NCBI GenBank assembly: GCA_900540335.1
Contig: UQFC01000024.1
Location: 1 to 33,601, forward strand
DNA length: 33,601 nt
DNA from: an uncultured Clostridium sp.
Lineage (GTDB): Bacteria > Bacillota > Clostridia > Lachnospirales > Lachnospiraceae
Reading direction: 5' to 3'
This document shows, piece by piece, positions 14,163 to 21,979 of the stretch. Every line of letters begins with the position of its first letter. Within the stretch, counting starts at the first letter, position 1. The notes beneath the pieces are model-generated. The model saw only the letters and a program-made list of their open reading frames with translations. It did no database searches and was not told the origin of the DNA. Position numbers and translations under genes: made by a program.

Positions 14163-15965
14163 ATGGACATTCTCAACCGGATTATGGAATTAGAAAATGA
14201 AATTCTGGCTTTACCACAAGGTTCCGTCAATATAAAAAAAATAAACGGAAAAGAACAGCCGTATTTACAATGGACAGAGAATGGAAAAAGCAAAAGCAAA
14301 TATATCAAAAAAAATGAAAGAGAGCAGATCCTTGCCGGAGTAGAACGCAGAAAACAACTGCAGAATGAATTGCGTGAATTAAAAAAAATTGAGCTTCCAG
14401 AAACACCTGTACCTGCAAAATTTGAAACCTCCGTAGTCATTGGCAGGCATCTTTTAGCAATGACAAAAAGCGTACTGAACTGGAAAGAACGAGATTGTTT
14501 TGAACAACTTCAAAAATATTTGAACAGTCAGGCAACGGATCGAGTATGTCTTATTTTCGGTTTGCGACGAACCGGTAAAACAACGATGATACGGCAGGCT
14601 GTTTTAAAAATGACTTCAGCACAAGCTTCAAAGACTGCCTATATCAAAGCCAAGGGCACTGACACTATGGCTGCTTTAAATCGTGACCTGGAAAAATTAC
14701 TGAATCTTGGCTTTGAAAATATATTCATCGATGAAGTTACTTTAATGGAGGATTTCATTGACTCTGCTGCATTGTTTTCAGACATCTATGCTGCGCAGGG
14801 AATGAAAATCGTTTTATCCGGAACAGACTCTCTTGGATTCTGGTTTGCACTCCATCAGGAATTATATGATCGCGCAGTTACCATTCACACGACATTTATC
14901 CCGTTTAGAGAGCACAGCCGTTTACTTGGAATTAACAGTATTGATGAATATATTCGCTATGGCGGTACACTGCGTGCCGGTGAATTGAATTTCGATGACG
15001 AAGATGTAAATGCAGAAGATGCTTCTTTCCGTGATGATGAATCGACCCGCAGATATATTGACACAGCTATCTGCAGAAACATTCAGCATTCTTTGAGCTG
15101 CTGTCAGGACGGAGGATATTTCAGACATTTACAATCCTTGTATGAAGCCGGTGAATTAACAGGCGCCATTAATCGGATTATTGAAGACATGAATCATAGA
15201 TTCTTAATTCGAATCTTGATTAACAAATTCAAATCTCATGATTTGGGTTCTGCTGCTGATGTGCTTCGCAGAGAACGCAACCCGGAACGGCGCAGTGATA
15301 TTTTAGATAGAATTGATAAAGAGGCTGTGACAAAACGCCTTATGAATCTGCTGGAAATTCGCAATCAGGAAGACCAGTCTGTAGGTATTACAAATACTCA
15401 CGCAGAGGAAATTAAAGAATATCTGAAAGCACTTGAATTAATTATTGATGTACCAAATGAAACTATTATTCCGAGCGCAGAGCCATTAGAAAATATCATC
15501 TTCACACAGCCCGGCATGCGCTACTGTCAGGCACAGGCACTTGTACATTCCTTAGCAAAAGACGAATTATTTGCATCATTGAGTGAAAAGGAAAAATCAA
15601 TGGTGTCTGAACGTATTTTAGAGGAAGTACGCGGACGCATGATGGAGGAAATTGTTCTTTTAGAAACATTCAAATCTCTGCAAAAATCAAAACGGGTTTT
15701 TAAACTGACATTCTCCATCGGCGAATATGATATGGTGATTTATGATTCTAAAGAAAACGCCTGTGAATGCTATGAAATCAAACACAGCGTTCAAATTGTT
15801 CCGGAGCAGACCAGATACTTGACTGACGAAGAAAAACTCACTCAGACAAGCCGGCGATTCGGCAGCATCAGCAAGCGCTGCGTACTGTATCGGGGGGAAG
15901 ATACTGTGTTGGAAAACGGAATTGAGTATCGAAATGTGGAAACCTATCTGAAAAATTTACAATGA
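14163..15965 (+). CDS. AAA ATPase with C-terminal PD-(D/E)xK-like nuclease domain
   Basis: A 600-residue protein in three parts. Residues 1-95 form a small N-terminal domain with a charged helix and the phrase NGKSKSKYIKKNE, resembling domains I associate with DUF6788. Next is a P-loop ATPase of the AAA_14/DUF4143 kind: Walker A GLRRTGKTT (133-141), Walker B FIDE (188-191), and LSGTDS (218-223) as sensor-like strand. The C-terminal domain has D523 and E538-I-K540, spaced as in PD-(D/E)xK nucleases. The cellular role of this ATPase class is not settled; DNA or defence functions are possible. It is monocistronic, RBS GATGAGGTG, behind an operator-like promoter at 14096-14144. The gene is AT-rich relative to the genes left of the 19-bp repeat and is the first gene inside the bracketed block. 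Confidence 0.8.
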   Translation: MDILNRIMELENEILALPQGSVNIKKINGKEQPYLQWTENGKSKSKYIKKNEREQILAGVERRKQLQNELRELKKIELPETPVPAKFETSVVIGRHLLAMTKSVLNWKERDCFEQLQKYLNSQATDRVCLIFGLRRTGKTTMIRQAVLKMTSAQASKTAYIKAKGTDTMAALNRDLEKLLNLGFENIFIDEVTLMEDFIDSAALFSDIYAAQGMKIVLSGTDSLGFWFALHQELYDRAVTIHTTFIPFREHSRLLGINSIDEYIRYGGTLRAGELNFDDEDVNAEDASFRDDESTRRYIDTAICRNIQHSLSCCQDGGYFRHLQSLYEAGELTGAINRIIEDMNHRFLIRILINKFKSHDLGSAADVLRRERNPERRSDILDRIDKEAVTKRLMNLLEIRNQEDQSVGITNTHAEEIKEYLKALELIIDVPNETIIPSAEPLENIIFTQPGMRYCQAQALVHSLAKDELFASLSEKEKSMVSERILEEVRGRMMEEIVLLETFKSLQKSKRVFKLTFSIGEYDMVIYDSKENACECYEIKHSVQIVPEQTRYLTDEEKLTQTSRRFGSISKRCVLYRGEDTVLENGIEYRNVETYLKNLQ

Positions 15966-15976
15966 ACGATATGAGA

Positions 15977-16055
15977 CGGAGAAGCCGCCTGCGAGCTTCT
16001 CCGCTCAAAGCGGACCACTTCTGCGGCAAACTTCTCTTCCGCCTCATGGAGATCG
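15977..16055 (+). repeat. Family-2 intergenic repeat, copy C
   Basis: Begins 12 bases after the ATPase stop. A 9-bp hairpin, CGGAGAAGC (15977-15985) with 15995-16003, opens the element; copy A has a shorter version of it. Positions 15987-16054 align without gaps to 2646-2713. The terminal hairpin with loop CGCACTT seen in copies A and B is missing. Confidence 0.7.
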
Positions 16056-16069
16056 TTTTATCACCCCTG

Positions 16070-16963
16070 CTATTGCTTTTCTGGAGAAAGAAAATGAATA
16101 AAAAGCAATTCTTCCTGCGTTAAAATATGATTTTTCTTATGGACAAAATATAGCTGTCTCACCAATTTCAGCCCTTTTATTTCGGCAGTCTTTAAAAATC
16201 CATTTTTCACTTCATGGGCAACTGATACTTTCGATAAAATAGAAATACCAAGCCCATTAATTATACTCTGCTTAATGGTTTCTGCATTATACATATTTAC
16301 AAGATTTTTCAAATATATTTTCTGTTCCGTAAGTCTCGAAAGAATAAATGCCCGTGTCGCTGACTGAACCTGTGAAATTAAAAATGGATATTGCACCAAT
16401 TCTTCCGGAGCCACCACTTTTCTTTCTGAAAGAGGATGGTTTGGAGGAAATACAACTACCATTTCATCATCCAAAAAGGGCTGACAAATATAACGGGTGT
16501 TATTGATAATGTCAGAATCCTCTGGAATCATAGCAAAGCTGATAGCATCCTGATTCAGCATATCAATAATACTCGGAAGAAAATTCACTTTAAAGTTTAC
16601 CGGAATATTGGGGTAATGCCGTTTGAAATCTCCCAAAACAGGAGGCAGCAAATAAATACCAATAGAATTGGTAGCCCCAAAGCTTATTTCTCTGCTGCAG
16701 GGGTTATTCAGGTTATACAAATCCGATTTCAGCTGATTAAAATCCTTTTCCAGATATTTTCCAAATTGGTATACCAACTGACCATTGGAATTAACTGTCA
16801 TTTTTTTGCCACAGCGATCAAACAACGGATACCCTATTTCTTTTTCCAAGGAAGCCATTTGCTTGGAAAGTGCCGGCTGCGAACAGTAAAGTGCTTCTGC
16901 TGCCTTAGAAACAGTCCCATAATCCACAATAGCGCAGAATGTGAAAATTTTATAAATATCCAT
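16070..16963 (-). CDS. LysR-family regulator, divergent from the DASS operon
   Basis: A 297-residue LysR-type regulator. MDIYKIFTFCAIVDYGTVSK opens the winged helix-turn-helix, which continues with AAEALYCSQPALSKQMASLE; the effector domain covers about residues 90-290. The frame is open 23 codons upstream, but ATG at 16961-16963 has GGAGGG six bases away and gives the canonical LysR N-terminus. It is transcribed away from the permease operon at 17126 and shares a 162-base intergenic region with it, the usual arrangement for a LysR activator and its target. It probably senses the transported anion or a metabolite. Effector unknown. Confidence 0.92.
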   Translation of the reverse strand: MDIYKIFTFCAIVDYGTVSKAAEALYCSQPALSKQMASLEKEIGYPLFDRCGKKMTVNSNGQLVYQFGKYLEKDFNQLKSDLYNLNNPCSREISFGATNSIGIYLLPPVLGDFKRHYPNIPVNFKVNFLPSIIDMLNQDAISFAMIPEDSDIINNTRYICQPFLDDEMVVVFPPNHPLSERKVVAPEELVQYPFLISQVQSATRAFILSRLTEQKIYLKNLVNMYNAETIKQSIINGLGISILSKVSVAHEVKNGFLKTAEIKGLKLVRQLYFVHKKNHILTQEELLFIHFLSPEKQ

Positions 16964-17017
16964 ACTCTTTCCCTCCATCATATAACAAAATGGCATATGT
17001 TTAGTCGAAAACAGGAA

Positions 17018-17047
17018 TTGGACATAGTCCATTTAAACAAATATAAT
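17018..17047 (+). promoter_or_regulatory. Predicted promoter of the DASS/ApgM/beta-CASP operon
   Basis: TTGGAC (17018-17023), 18 bases, consensus TATAAT (17042-17047). TGGACATAGTCCA, a small inverted repeat, overlaps the -35 box. A second inverted repeat, CAGTTATA (17060-17067) with 17081-17088, lies just downstream. Either could be the LysR site. Confidence 0.55.
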
Positions 17048-17125
17048 ATAGTTAAGCATCAGTTATATAACAAAAAAGCGTATAACTGAATCATAAAATA
17101 TTTTTGACAGGAGGTCAAGAGAATT

Positions 17126-18589
17126 ATGGGTGTTTCATCTAAAGGGGAAAAAATCACCTTCGAAAGCTGGATGAAGATTACAGGTATTTTTGTATCTCTT
17201 CTGGTATTTGCACTTCTGTATACCATGAATACACCAGTGCAGATGACAATGCAGGGAAAAGCCTCCCTGGCATGCTTTGGCATGGTATTTGTACTTTGGG
17301 TAACACAAGCCATACCAACTACAGCATCCGCATTAGTAGTCATTTGTATGCTTGTATTTACTGGCGGATACTCACAAAAGAATGCTCTGTCTGTATTTGG
17401 ACAGGATGTTATCTGGCTAATGTTAGCCGCATTCATTATAACCTCTGGTATGGAAAAATCCGGGTTTGCCAAAAGAATGGCATTATTCATTGTTTCAAAA
17501 TTTGGCACAACTGCAAAACGCGCCTTAATTTCTCTGGGTGTTGTTAATCTGCTTCTGGCATTTGTTGTTCCTTCTACAACAGCACGCGCAGCAATGATGC
17601 TTCCCATCTGCCTTATGGTTTTAAAAGTATACCATGCTGAAATGGGAAAAAGCAATTTTGCAAAACAATTAATGCTTCAGGAAGTACATTTTAATAACAT
17701 TTCCACATCCGGTATTCTTACTGCAACTGCTCCTCAAATTCTAGCCGTCGGTTATCTGCTCAGTATGGCTGATATTGATGTAACGTGGGGACAATGGTTC
17801 GTAGCCGGTATGCCTATCGCTATCCTGACTTTAATTGCATCCTTTGTAATTGGAAACTTCATGTTCCCATGCGAAGTCAAAACTCCAGCAGCAGCAGATT
17901 TGGGAAATGAAAAAACCTTAAAAGAACAGCTGAAAGATCTTGGACCGATTTCAAAGACAGAAATAAAGGCACTCTTTATTTTTGCATTAACTGTTTTTTT
18001 GTGGGCAACCGATGGAAAACAGCTTCAGCTGTTTGGCTTTCAAATCAGTCTGGTCATGGTTGCCATTCTGGCAGCAACCTTATTCTTTATGCCCTATATC
18101 GGAATTCTAGACTGGAAAGAAGCAAATATTCCATGGAATCTGATGGTATTTTCCTGCGGCGCTTACGCTGCCGGACTTGCACTGGATGCCTCCGGAGCAG
18201 CATCATTTCTGTTAAACAGTATTTTTGATGCTATGAATCTTGAAGCATTAAGTCCGTTTGTTTTATACATGGTGGTAATGTTCATTTCCAGTTTTTCGCA
18301 TCTGGTATTTACCAGCAAAAATGTGCGTGTAGTAATTTTAATTCCTGCACTGATTATCCTGTCCAATAGCCTGGGAATGAATCCTCTGGTGCTTACACTT
18401 CCGGCCTGTTTTACCATCTGTGACAGTATCACTCTTCCGCCTCACTGTAAACCGAATCTGATTTTCTACAGTACTGGCGCATATAGCGTTAAAGATCAAT
18501 TTGTCTACGGTATGCTGGTACTTCTGGCAAAATGGCTGATTCTGGGTCTGGCATATTTTACCTGGTTTCGGATTATAGGTCTTGTATAG
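17126..18589 (+). CDS. DASS/SLC13-family (CitT-like) anion permease
   Basis: A 487-residue membrane protein with about twelve hydrophobic segments. The first-half signature VPSTTARAAMMLPI corresponds to the S-N-T motif region of CitT/TtdT-like carriers. The second half carries SFSHLVFTSKNVRVVILIP and ITLPPHCKPNLIFYSTGAYS. The family exchanges or symports di- and tricarboxylates or other small anions. ATG at 17126 follows AGGAGGT. First of four co-oriented genes with gaps of 12, overlap 4 and 30 bases. The asparagine of the usual first SNT motif is replaced by Thr (PSTT), so substrate preference may differ from citrate or succinate carriers. It is unlike the other permease in this window (4256-5539). 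Confidence 0.9.
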   Translation: MGVSSKGEKITFESWMKITGIFVSLLVFALLYTMNTPVQMTMQGKASLACFGMVFVLWVTQAIPTTASALVVICMLVFTGGYSQKNALSVFGQDVIWLMLAAFIITSGMEKSGFAKRMALFIVSKFGTTAKRALISLGVVNLLLAFVVPSTTARAAMMLPICLMVLKVYHAEMGKSNFAKQLMLQEVHFNNISTSGILTATAPQILAVGYLLSMADIDVTWGQWFVAGMPIAILTLIASFVIGNFMFPCEVKTPAAADLGNEKTLKEQLKDLGPISKTEIKALFIFALTVFLWATDGKQLQLFGFQISLVMVAILAATLFFMPYIGILDWKEANIPWNLMVFSCGAYAAGLALDASGAASFLLNSIFDAMNLEALSPFVLYMVVMFISSFSHLVFTSKNVRVVILIPALIILSNSLGMNPLVLTLPACFTICDSITLPPHCKPNLIFYSTGAYSVKDQFVYGMLVLLAKWLILGLAYFTWFRIIGLV

Positions 18590-18601
18590 GAGGAATGAAT
18601 A

Positions 18602-19333
18602 ATGAAAAAATTTAAATCTATCGCTTTGTGTATGGGAATTCTGATAAGTTTTTCCGCCTTATCATTCCCCTCCCTGGCAGCTGAATACATAACCTTTACT
18701 GATTATTCTGAATCCTTTATTCCCGATGGCTCAGATGGGAAACTGGAAGTCAATGCTTCAGGAGAGGCTGGTGAAGACGGATATCTCTATCTGAACAAAA
18801 GTATAAAAGAAATGATTCCCGAGACTGTATCCGGAGAAAATCTAAACGGTTCTGAATTGGAAGAATATACTAAAGGAAACGTTAGCTATTATCGAATTAA
18901 AGTGGCAGATAACACAGCACCGGCAGAAGTTCATGCCGTATTCCATTGTCCTGGTTTTTATGATTTTACAAAAAAAGCGGAAACCAACGGTGCTGAAGCC
19001 TATTCTGTCAATTATAAATTCACAAATCAGCTGAAATCCAAAATAGAAAGCTATCACGTTCAAATTGCCGTTCCAGAAGGAAATGAAATCATTAGTGTTA
19101 CAAAACCTTCTGCTTATGCTGATTATGAACTTTCCCTGACAGAAGGTATGCGTACTGTAGGGCTTACCAAAGCAGCCGCACCATCATCATCTATAGAGCT
19201 GGCTTTTACCTATAACAGACCCTTTGTCAGTACCGCTGTTGGAAAAGGTGTTGTTTGGGTATTATGTCTTGGTATCGGCTTGTTTGTATTAATTGAACGC
19301 TATAAAAAGGCAAAAGAGGATACTGCAAAATGA
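18602..19333 (+). CDS. Secreted, C-terminally membrane-anchored protein of unknown function
   Basis: I do not recognise this 243-residue protein. It has a clear signal peptide (MKKFKSIALCMGILISFSAL, cleavage likely after LAA near residue 27) and an extracytoplasmic domain of about 185 residues rich in beta-type sequence. A single transmembrane helix follows near residues 214-233 (VVWVLCLGIGLFVLI) and a short Lys-rich cytoplasmic tail. AGGAGG of its ribosome-binding site overlaps the permease stop region, and its own stop overlaps the next start (ATGA), so it is translationally coupled within the operon. By topology it could be an extracellular partner of the permease or a ligand-capturing protein; this is inference from position only. 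Confidence 0.8.
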   Translation: MKKFKSIALCMGILISFSALSFPSLAAEYITFTDYSESFIPDGSDGKLEVNASGEAGEDGYLYLNKSIKEMIPETVSGENLNGSELEEYTKGNVSYYRIKVADNTAPAEVHAVFHCPGFYDFTKKAETNGAEAYSVNYKFTNQLKSKIESYHVQIAVPEGNEIISVTKPSAYADYELSLTEGMRTVGLTKAAAPSSSIELAFTYNRPFVSTAVGKGVVWVLCLGIGLFVLIERYKKAKEDTAK

Positions 19334-20583
19334 GTAAAAAATGTCTGATGTTAATTGCGGACGGTCTTGGAGACCGTCCGATTCCTCAACTCGGAGGAAA
19401 AACACCTTTAGAATATGCCAAAACACCAACCATGGATCAGCTGGCTTCTAGTGGTATGACAGGTCTCATTCACCCATATAAACCCGGTGCCCGATGCGGA
19501 ACGGATTGGGGACATTTATGTCTGTTTGGCTACGATCCTGCAGAATATTATACAGGAAGAGGTTCCATTGAAGCTTTCAGCGCCGGTCTTGAGCTGGAAC
19601 CTGGGGATATTGCCTTTCGTGGTAATTTTGCAACTGTAGATGAGAGTTTTCATGTTATCGATCGAAGAGCTGGAAGAATTTCCAATAAAACTGAAATAGA
19701 TACTCTTTTATCTGAGATCCATGGTTTAGAAATCGATGGATATCAACTTCTTGTTAAATCTCTGACCGAACATCGACTTGCAGTAGTACTTCGGGGAAAA
19801 GGTCTTGGAAGCCAAATTCCTGATGTCGATCCCGGGACTGCATGTGAGGGGAAACCTATCATCCGCCTGGAATCTTTAAGTTTTGCTCAAGAAGAAGACG
19901 CTCGAACTGCGAATATTCTTTGGCATTTTCTTCAAAAGGTACATAAAATCTGGAATAACAGTCCTGTTAACAATGCACGCATTGCCAAAGGGCTGCTGCC
20001 TGTAAATTTCATTCTTACCAGAGGAAGCGGAAAAGCTATGGTAGTTCCGCCATTTACAGAAAAATTCCCACAAGCCAGAGTTGCCGTAATTGCAGGAGAT
20101 GCAACCATTACAGGCATTGGACGTATGTGCGGTTTTGACAGTTTTACTCAACCTTCTTTTACAGGCGGATTTACTACAGACTATATGGGAAAGGCAAGAC
20201 TGGCACTGGATCTTCTTGGGACACATGATTTGGTAATCGTCCACATAAAAGGAACCGACTTATGTGGCCATGATAATCTCCCTCTGAAAAAAGCAGAAAT
20301 AATTGAAAATATTGATCAGATTTTTGACTACTGGCTTAGTCATGAAAAAAATGACGACTACTACTATGCAATGATTGCGGATCACTCCACCCCCTGCTGC
20401 CGAAGAGATCATTCTGCTGATCCCGTCCCGGCTTTTCTTTCCGGAAAGGATGTACGTGTTGATCAAACAAATTTCTACGGAGAACGCTCTTGCAGCAACG
20501 GAATTTTAAATCATTATACAGGAGCCGAATTTATGGAAACCATTATGGATTATCTGTGGTTCAGTAAAAAATTTGGAGCCTGA
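19330..20583 (+). CDS. ApgM-like cofactor-independent phosphoglycerate mutase homologue
   Basis: A 417-residue alkaline phosphatase superfamily enzyme resembling archaeal-type 2,3-bisphosphoglycerate-independent phosphoglycerate mutase (ApgM). The start MSKKCLMLIADGLGDRP contains metal ligand D11. GGKTPLEYAKTPTMDQLA is typical of ApgM. Later ligands appear as KGTDLCGHD (D310, H314), ADHSTP (D351, H352) and RRDHSADPVP (H361). At the nucleophile position the protein reads CGTDWGHLCLFGYDP, so Thr58 replaces the usual Ser. Thr nucleophiles occur in other branches of the superfamily, so it may act on a different phosphoryl or phosphonate compound. Start ATG at 19330 overlaps the preceding stop (ATGA). 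Its place after a permease and anchored protein suggests a dedicated substrate instead of glycolysis. Confidence 0.85.
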   Translation: MSKKCLMLIADGLGDRPIPQLGGKTPLEYAKTPTMDQLASSGMTGLIHPYKPGARCGTDWGHLCLFGYDPAEYYTGRGSIEAFSAGLELEPGDIAFRGNFATVDESFHVIDRRAGRISNKTEIDTLLSEIHGLEIDGYQLLVKSLTEHRLAVVLRGKGLGSQIPDVDPGTACEGKPIIRLESLSFAQEEDARTANILWHFLQKVHKIWNNSPVNNARIAKGLLPVNFILTRGSGKAMVVPPFTEKFPQARVAVIAGDATITGIGRMCGFDSFTQPSFTGGFTTDYMGKARLALDLLGTHDLVIVHIKGTDLCGHDNLPLKKAEIIENIDQIFDYWLSHEKNDDYYYAMIADHSTPCCRRDHSADPVPAFLSGKDVRVDQTNFYGERSCSNGILNHYTGAEFMETIMDYLWFSKKFGA

Positions 20584-20613
20584 ATTCTATTATAAACGGA
20601 TGGTGAAACAAAA

Positions 20614-21879
20614 ATGGAAAACGTATATCTGACAGCACTCAGCGGAAGCGGGGAAAATGGTCGGAATTGTTATTTAATTGCAGTAAACGACAGCTATATT
20701 CTTCTGGACTGCGGTGTTAAGCGAGAAATCCATAACGGACAGGTTGGCTTTTATCCTCCTCTTACAAAAGAAATTGTATCACGCATCAAACTTGTATTTC
20801 TATCTCATTGTCATGAAGATCATGTGGCTGCCCTGCCTCTGCTGTATGAATTAGGTTACAATGGGAATGTTTATGCAACAGCAGAAACCGTTGCAGAAAC
20901 ACCTGGATTTATCCGGAAATGGCAAAATTTTGTAAAGAAAAACGGCGGTATACTTCCCTTTAGCGAAGAAGCTTCCAGGAATGTAAAACTTTGTCCCATA
21001 GAACTTGGAAAACAAAAAATTGAAGGTATTTCCTTTGAAACCGGCCGTTCTGGACATGTACTGGGAGGTGTATGGTATTCTTTTCAGATAAATGGAAAAT
21101 CGATTCTTTATACAGGGGATATGTGCCTTCAGCCTGTCTCGCTCGGTATGGATGTTCCGCATTCTTCCTTTAATGCGGCAATTATGAATAGTGCCTATGC
21201 TGGAAAAATCATGATACAGGAGCAGCAATATCAGGCTCTTCTGTCCTCTGTTCAGAAAGCGCTGACAGCCGGAGGCAAAGTTCTTCTTCCTGTTCCTCAA
21301 AAAGGCCGCGGTATTGATTTATTTTTATTCCTGAAGAAAAAACTTCCAAATACCAGAATTTATGTAGAACAGGATATTATCGACAGTCTGAAATCCTTAT
21401 CAGAAAAAGAGCAATGGATTCAAGAACCAATTGATACCGGAATGTCTCCCAACATTCGAATAATTGAAACAGACGAGCAAAGACAAGTTGCAATATGTGA
21501 CAAAGAACCTTCTGTTATTCTCACTCCAGATGGAATGATCACAACTGATATCAGTGTATCCTATCTCGATGCACTGAAGGGAGATGAAAAAAATCTTATT
21601 ATTATTACCGGTCATGCCGCAGCAGGAACTCCAGGCGCAGGTATTTTGGATGATTCCTATCGCAGCGAGCACAAAATTCTTGCTTCTGGAGAAAAAATCA
21701 TATTTAAGGTTCATCTGGATGATAACGATATCTGTAACCTTGCAGAGGAAACAGGAGCAAAGGATATTATTTTATTCCATAGTGATGCTGTTCATACAAA
21801 ACATATCAAATCTATTTTACAACAGCGCGGCATAAATGCAGAAACCCTTCAATACCCCAGTATGCTTGAAGTAAAATAG
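20614..21879 (+). CDS. Beta-CASP metallo-beta-lactamase fold protein (RNase-like)
   Basis: A 421-residue protein of the CPSF/YSH1-like beta-CASP group, whose known members are zinc-dependent RNA or DNA nucleases. Motif 2 is HCHEDH (H65, H67, D69, H70), motif 3 is SGHVLGG (H148) and motif 4 is YTGDM (D169). The beta-CASP insert shows LLPVPQKGRGIDLFL, then PDGMITTDISVSYL, motif B VHLDD (H367) and motif C FHSD (H389). The acidic residue of motif A, normally in a segment like ESTYG, is Asn here (MNSAYAG, N192), so activity may be altered. It is the last gene of the four-gene operon, 30 bases after the ApgM homologue. The stop codon abuts the right 19-bp repeat, and a strong terminator follows. 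Confidence 0.85.
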   Translation: MENVYLTALSGSGENGRNCYLIAVNDSYILLDCGVKREIHNGQVGFYPPLTKEIVSRIKLVFLSHCHEDHVAALPLLYELGYNGNVYATAETVAETPGFIRKWQNFVKKNGGILPFSEEASRNVKLCPIELGKQKIEGISFETGRSGHVLGGVWYSFQINGKSILYTGDMCLQPVSLGMDVPHSSFNAAIMNSAYAGKIMIQEQQYQALLSSVQKALTAGGKVLLPVPQKGRGIDLFLFLKKKLPNTRIYVEQDIIDSLKSLSEKEQWIQEPIDTGMSPNIRIIETDEQRQVAICDKEPSVILTPDGMITTDISVSYLDALKGDEKNLIIITGHAAAGTPGAGILDDSYRSEHKILASGEKIIFKVHLDDNDICNLAEETGAKDIILFHSDAVHTKHIKSILQQRGINAETLQYPSMLEVK

Positions 21880-21898
21880 ATTGATCGAAGAAAACATT
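21880..21898 (+). repeat. 19-bp direct repeat, right copy (candidate attachment site)
   Basis: Exact match to 13972-13990, 7908 bases away in the same orientation. It begins at the base after the beta-CASP stop codon. Read in the frame of the left copy it would give the same C-terminal residues IDRRKH followed by TAA. Confidence 0.7.
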
Positions 21899-21903
21899 AA
21901 GAC

Positions 21904-21945
21904 AAAGGGGGCTGAAAACCGGTATCCCGGTTTTCAGCCCCCTTT
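21904..21945. terminator. Strong terminator between convergent transcription units
   Basis: Perfect 19-bp stem (21904-21922 with 21927-21945) around the loop TATC. It is immediately followed by TTTTGCCC on the plus strand's far arm region and by CTTTGTCTTA on the minus strand. It ends the beta-CASP operon and probably also the c-di-GMP operon from the other side. Confidence 0.88.
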
Positions 21946-21979
21946 TGCCCCTATTCAGTCTTGTTTTCTTGTTTTTCTT

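Noticed and set aside
13991..21879. Integrase or transposase to explain the bracketed block
   Set aside because: All open frames there are accounted for and none has recombinase motifs.
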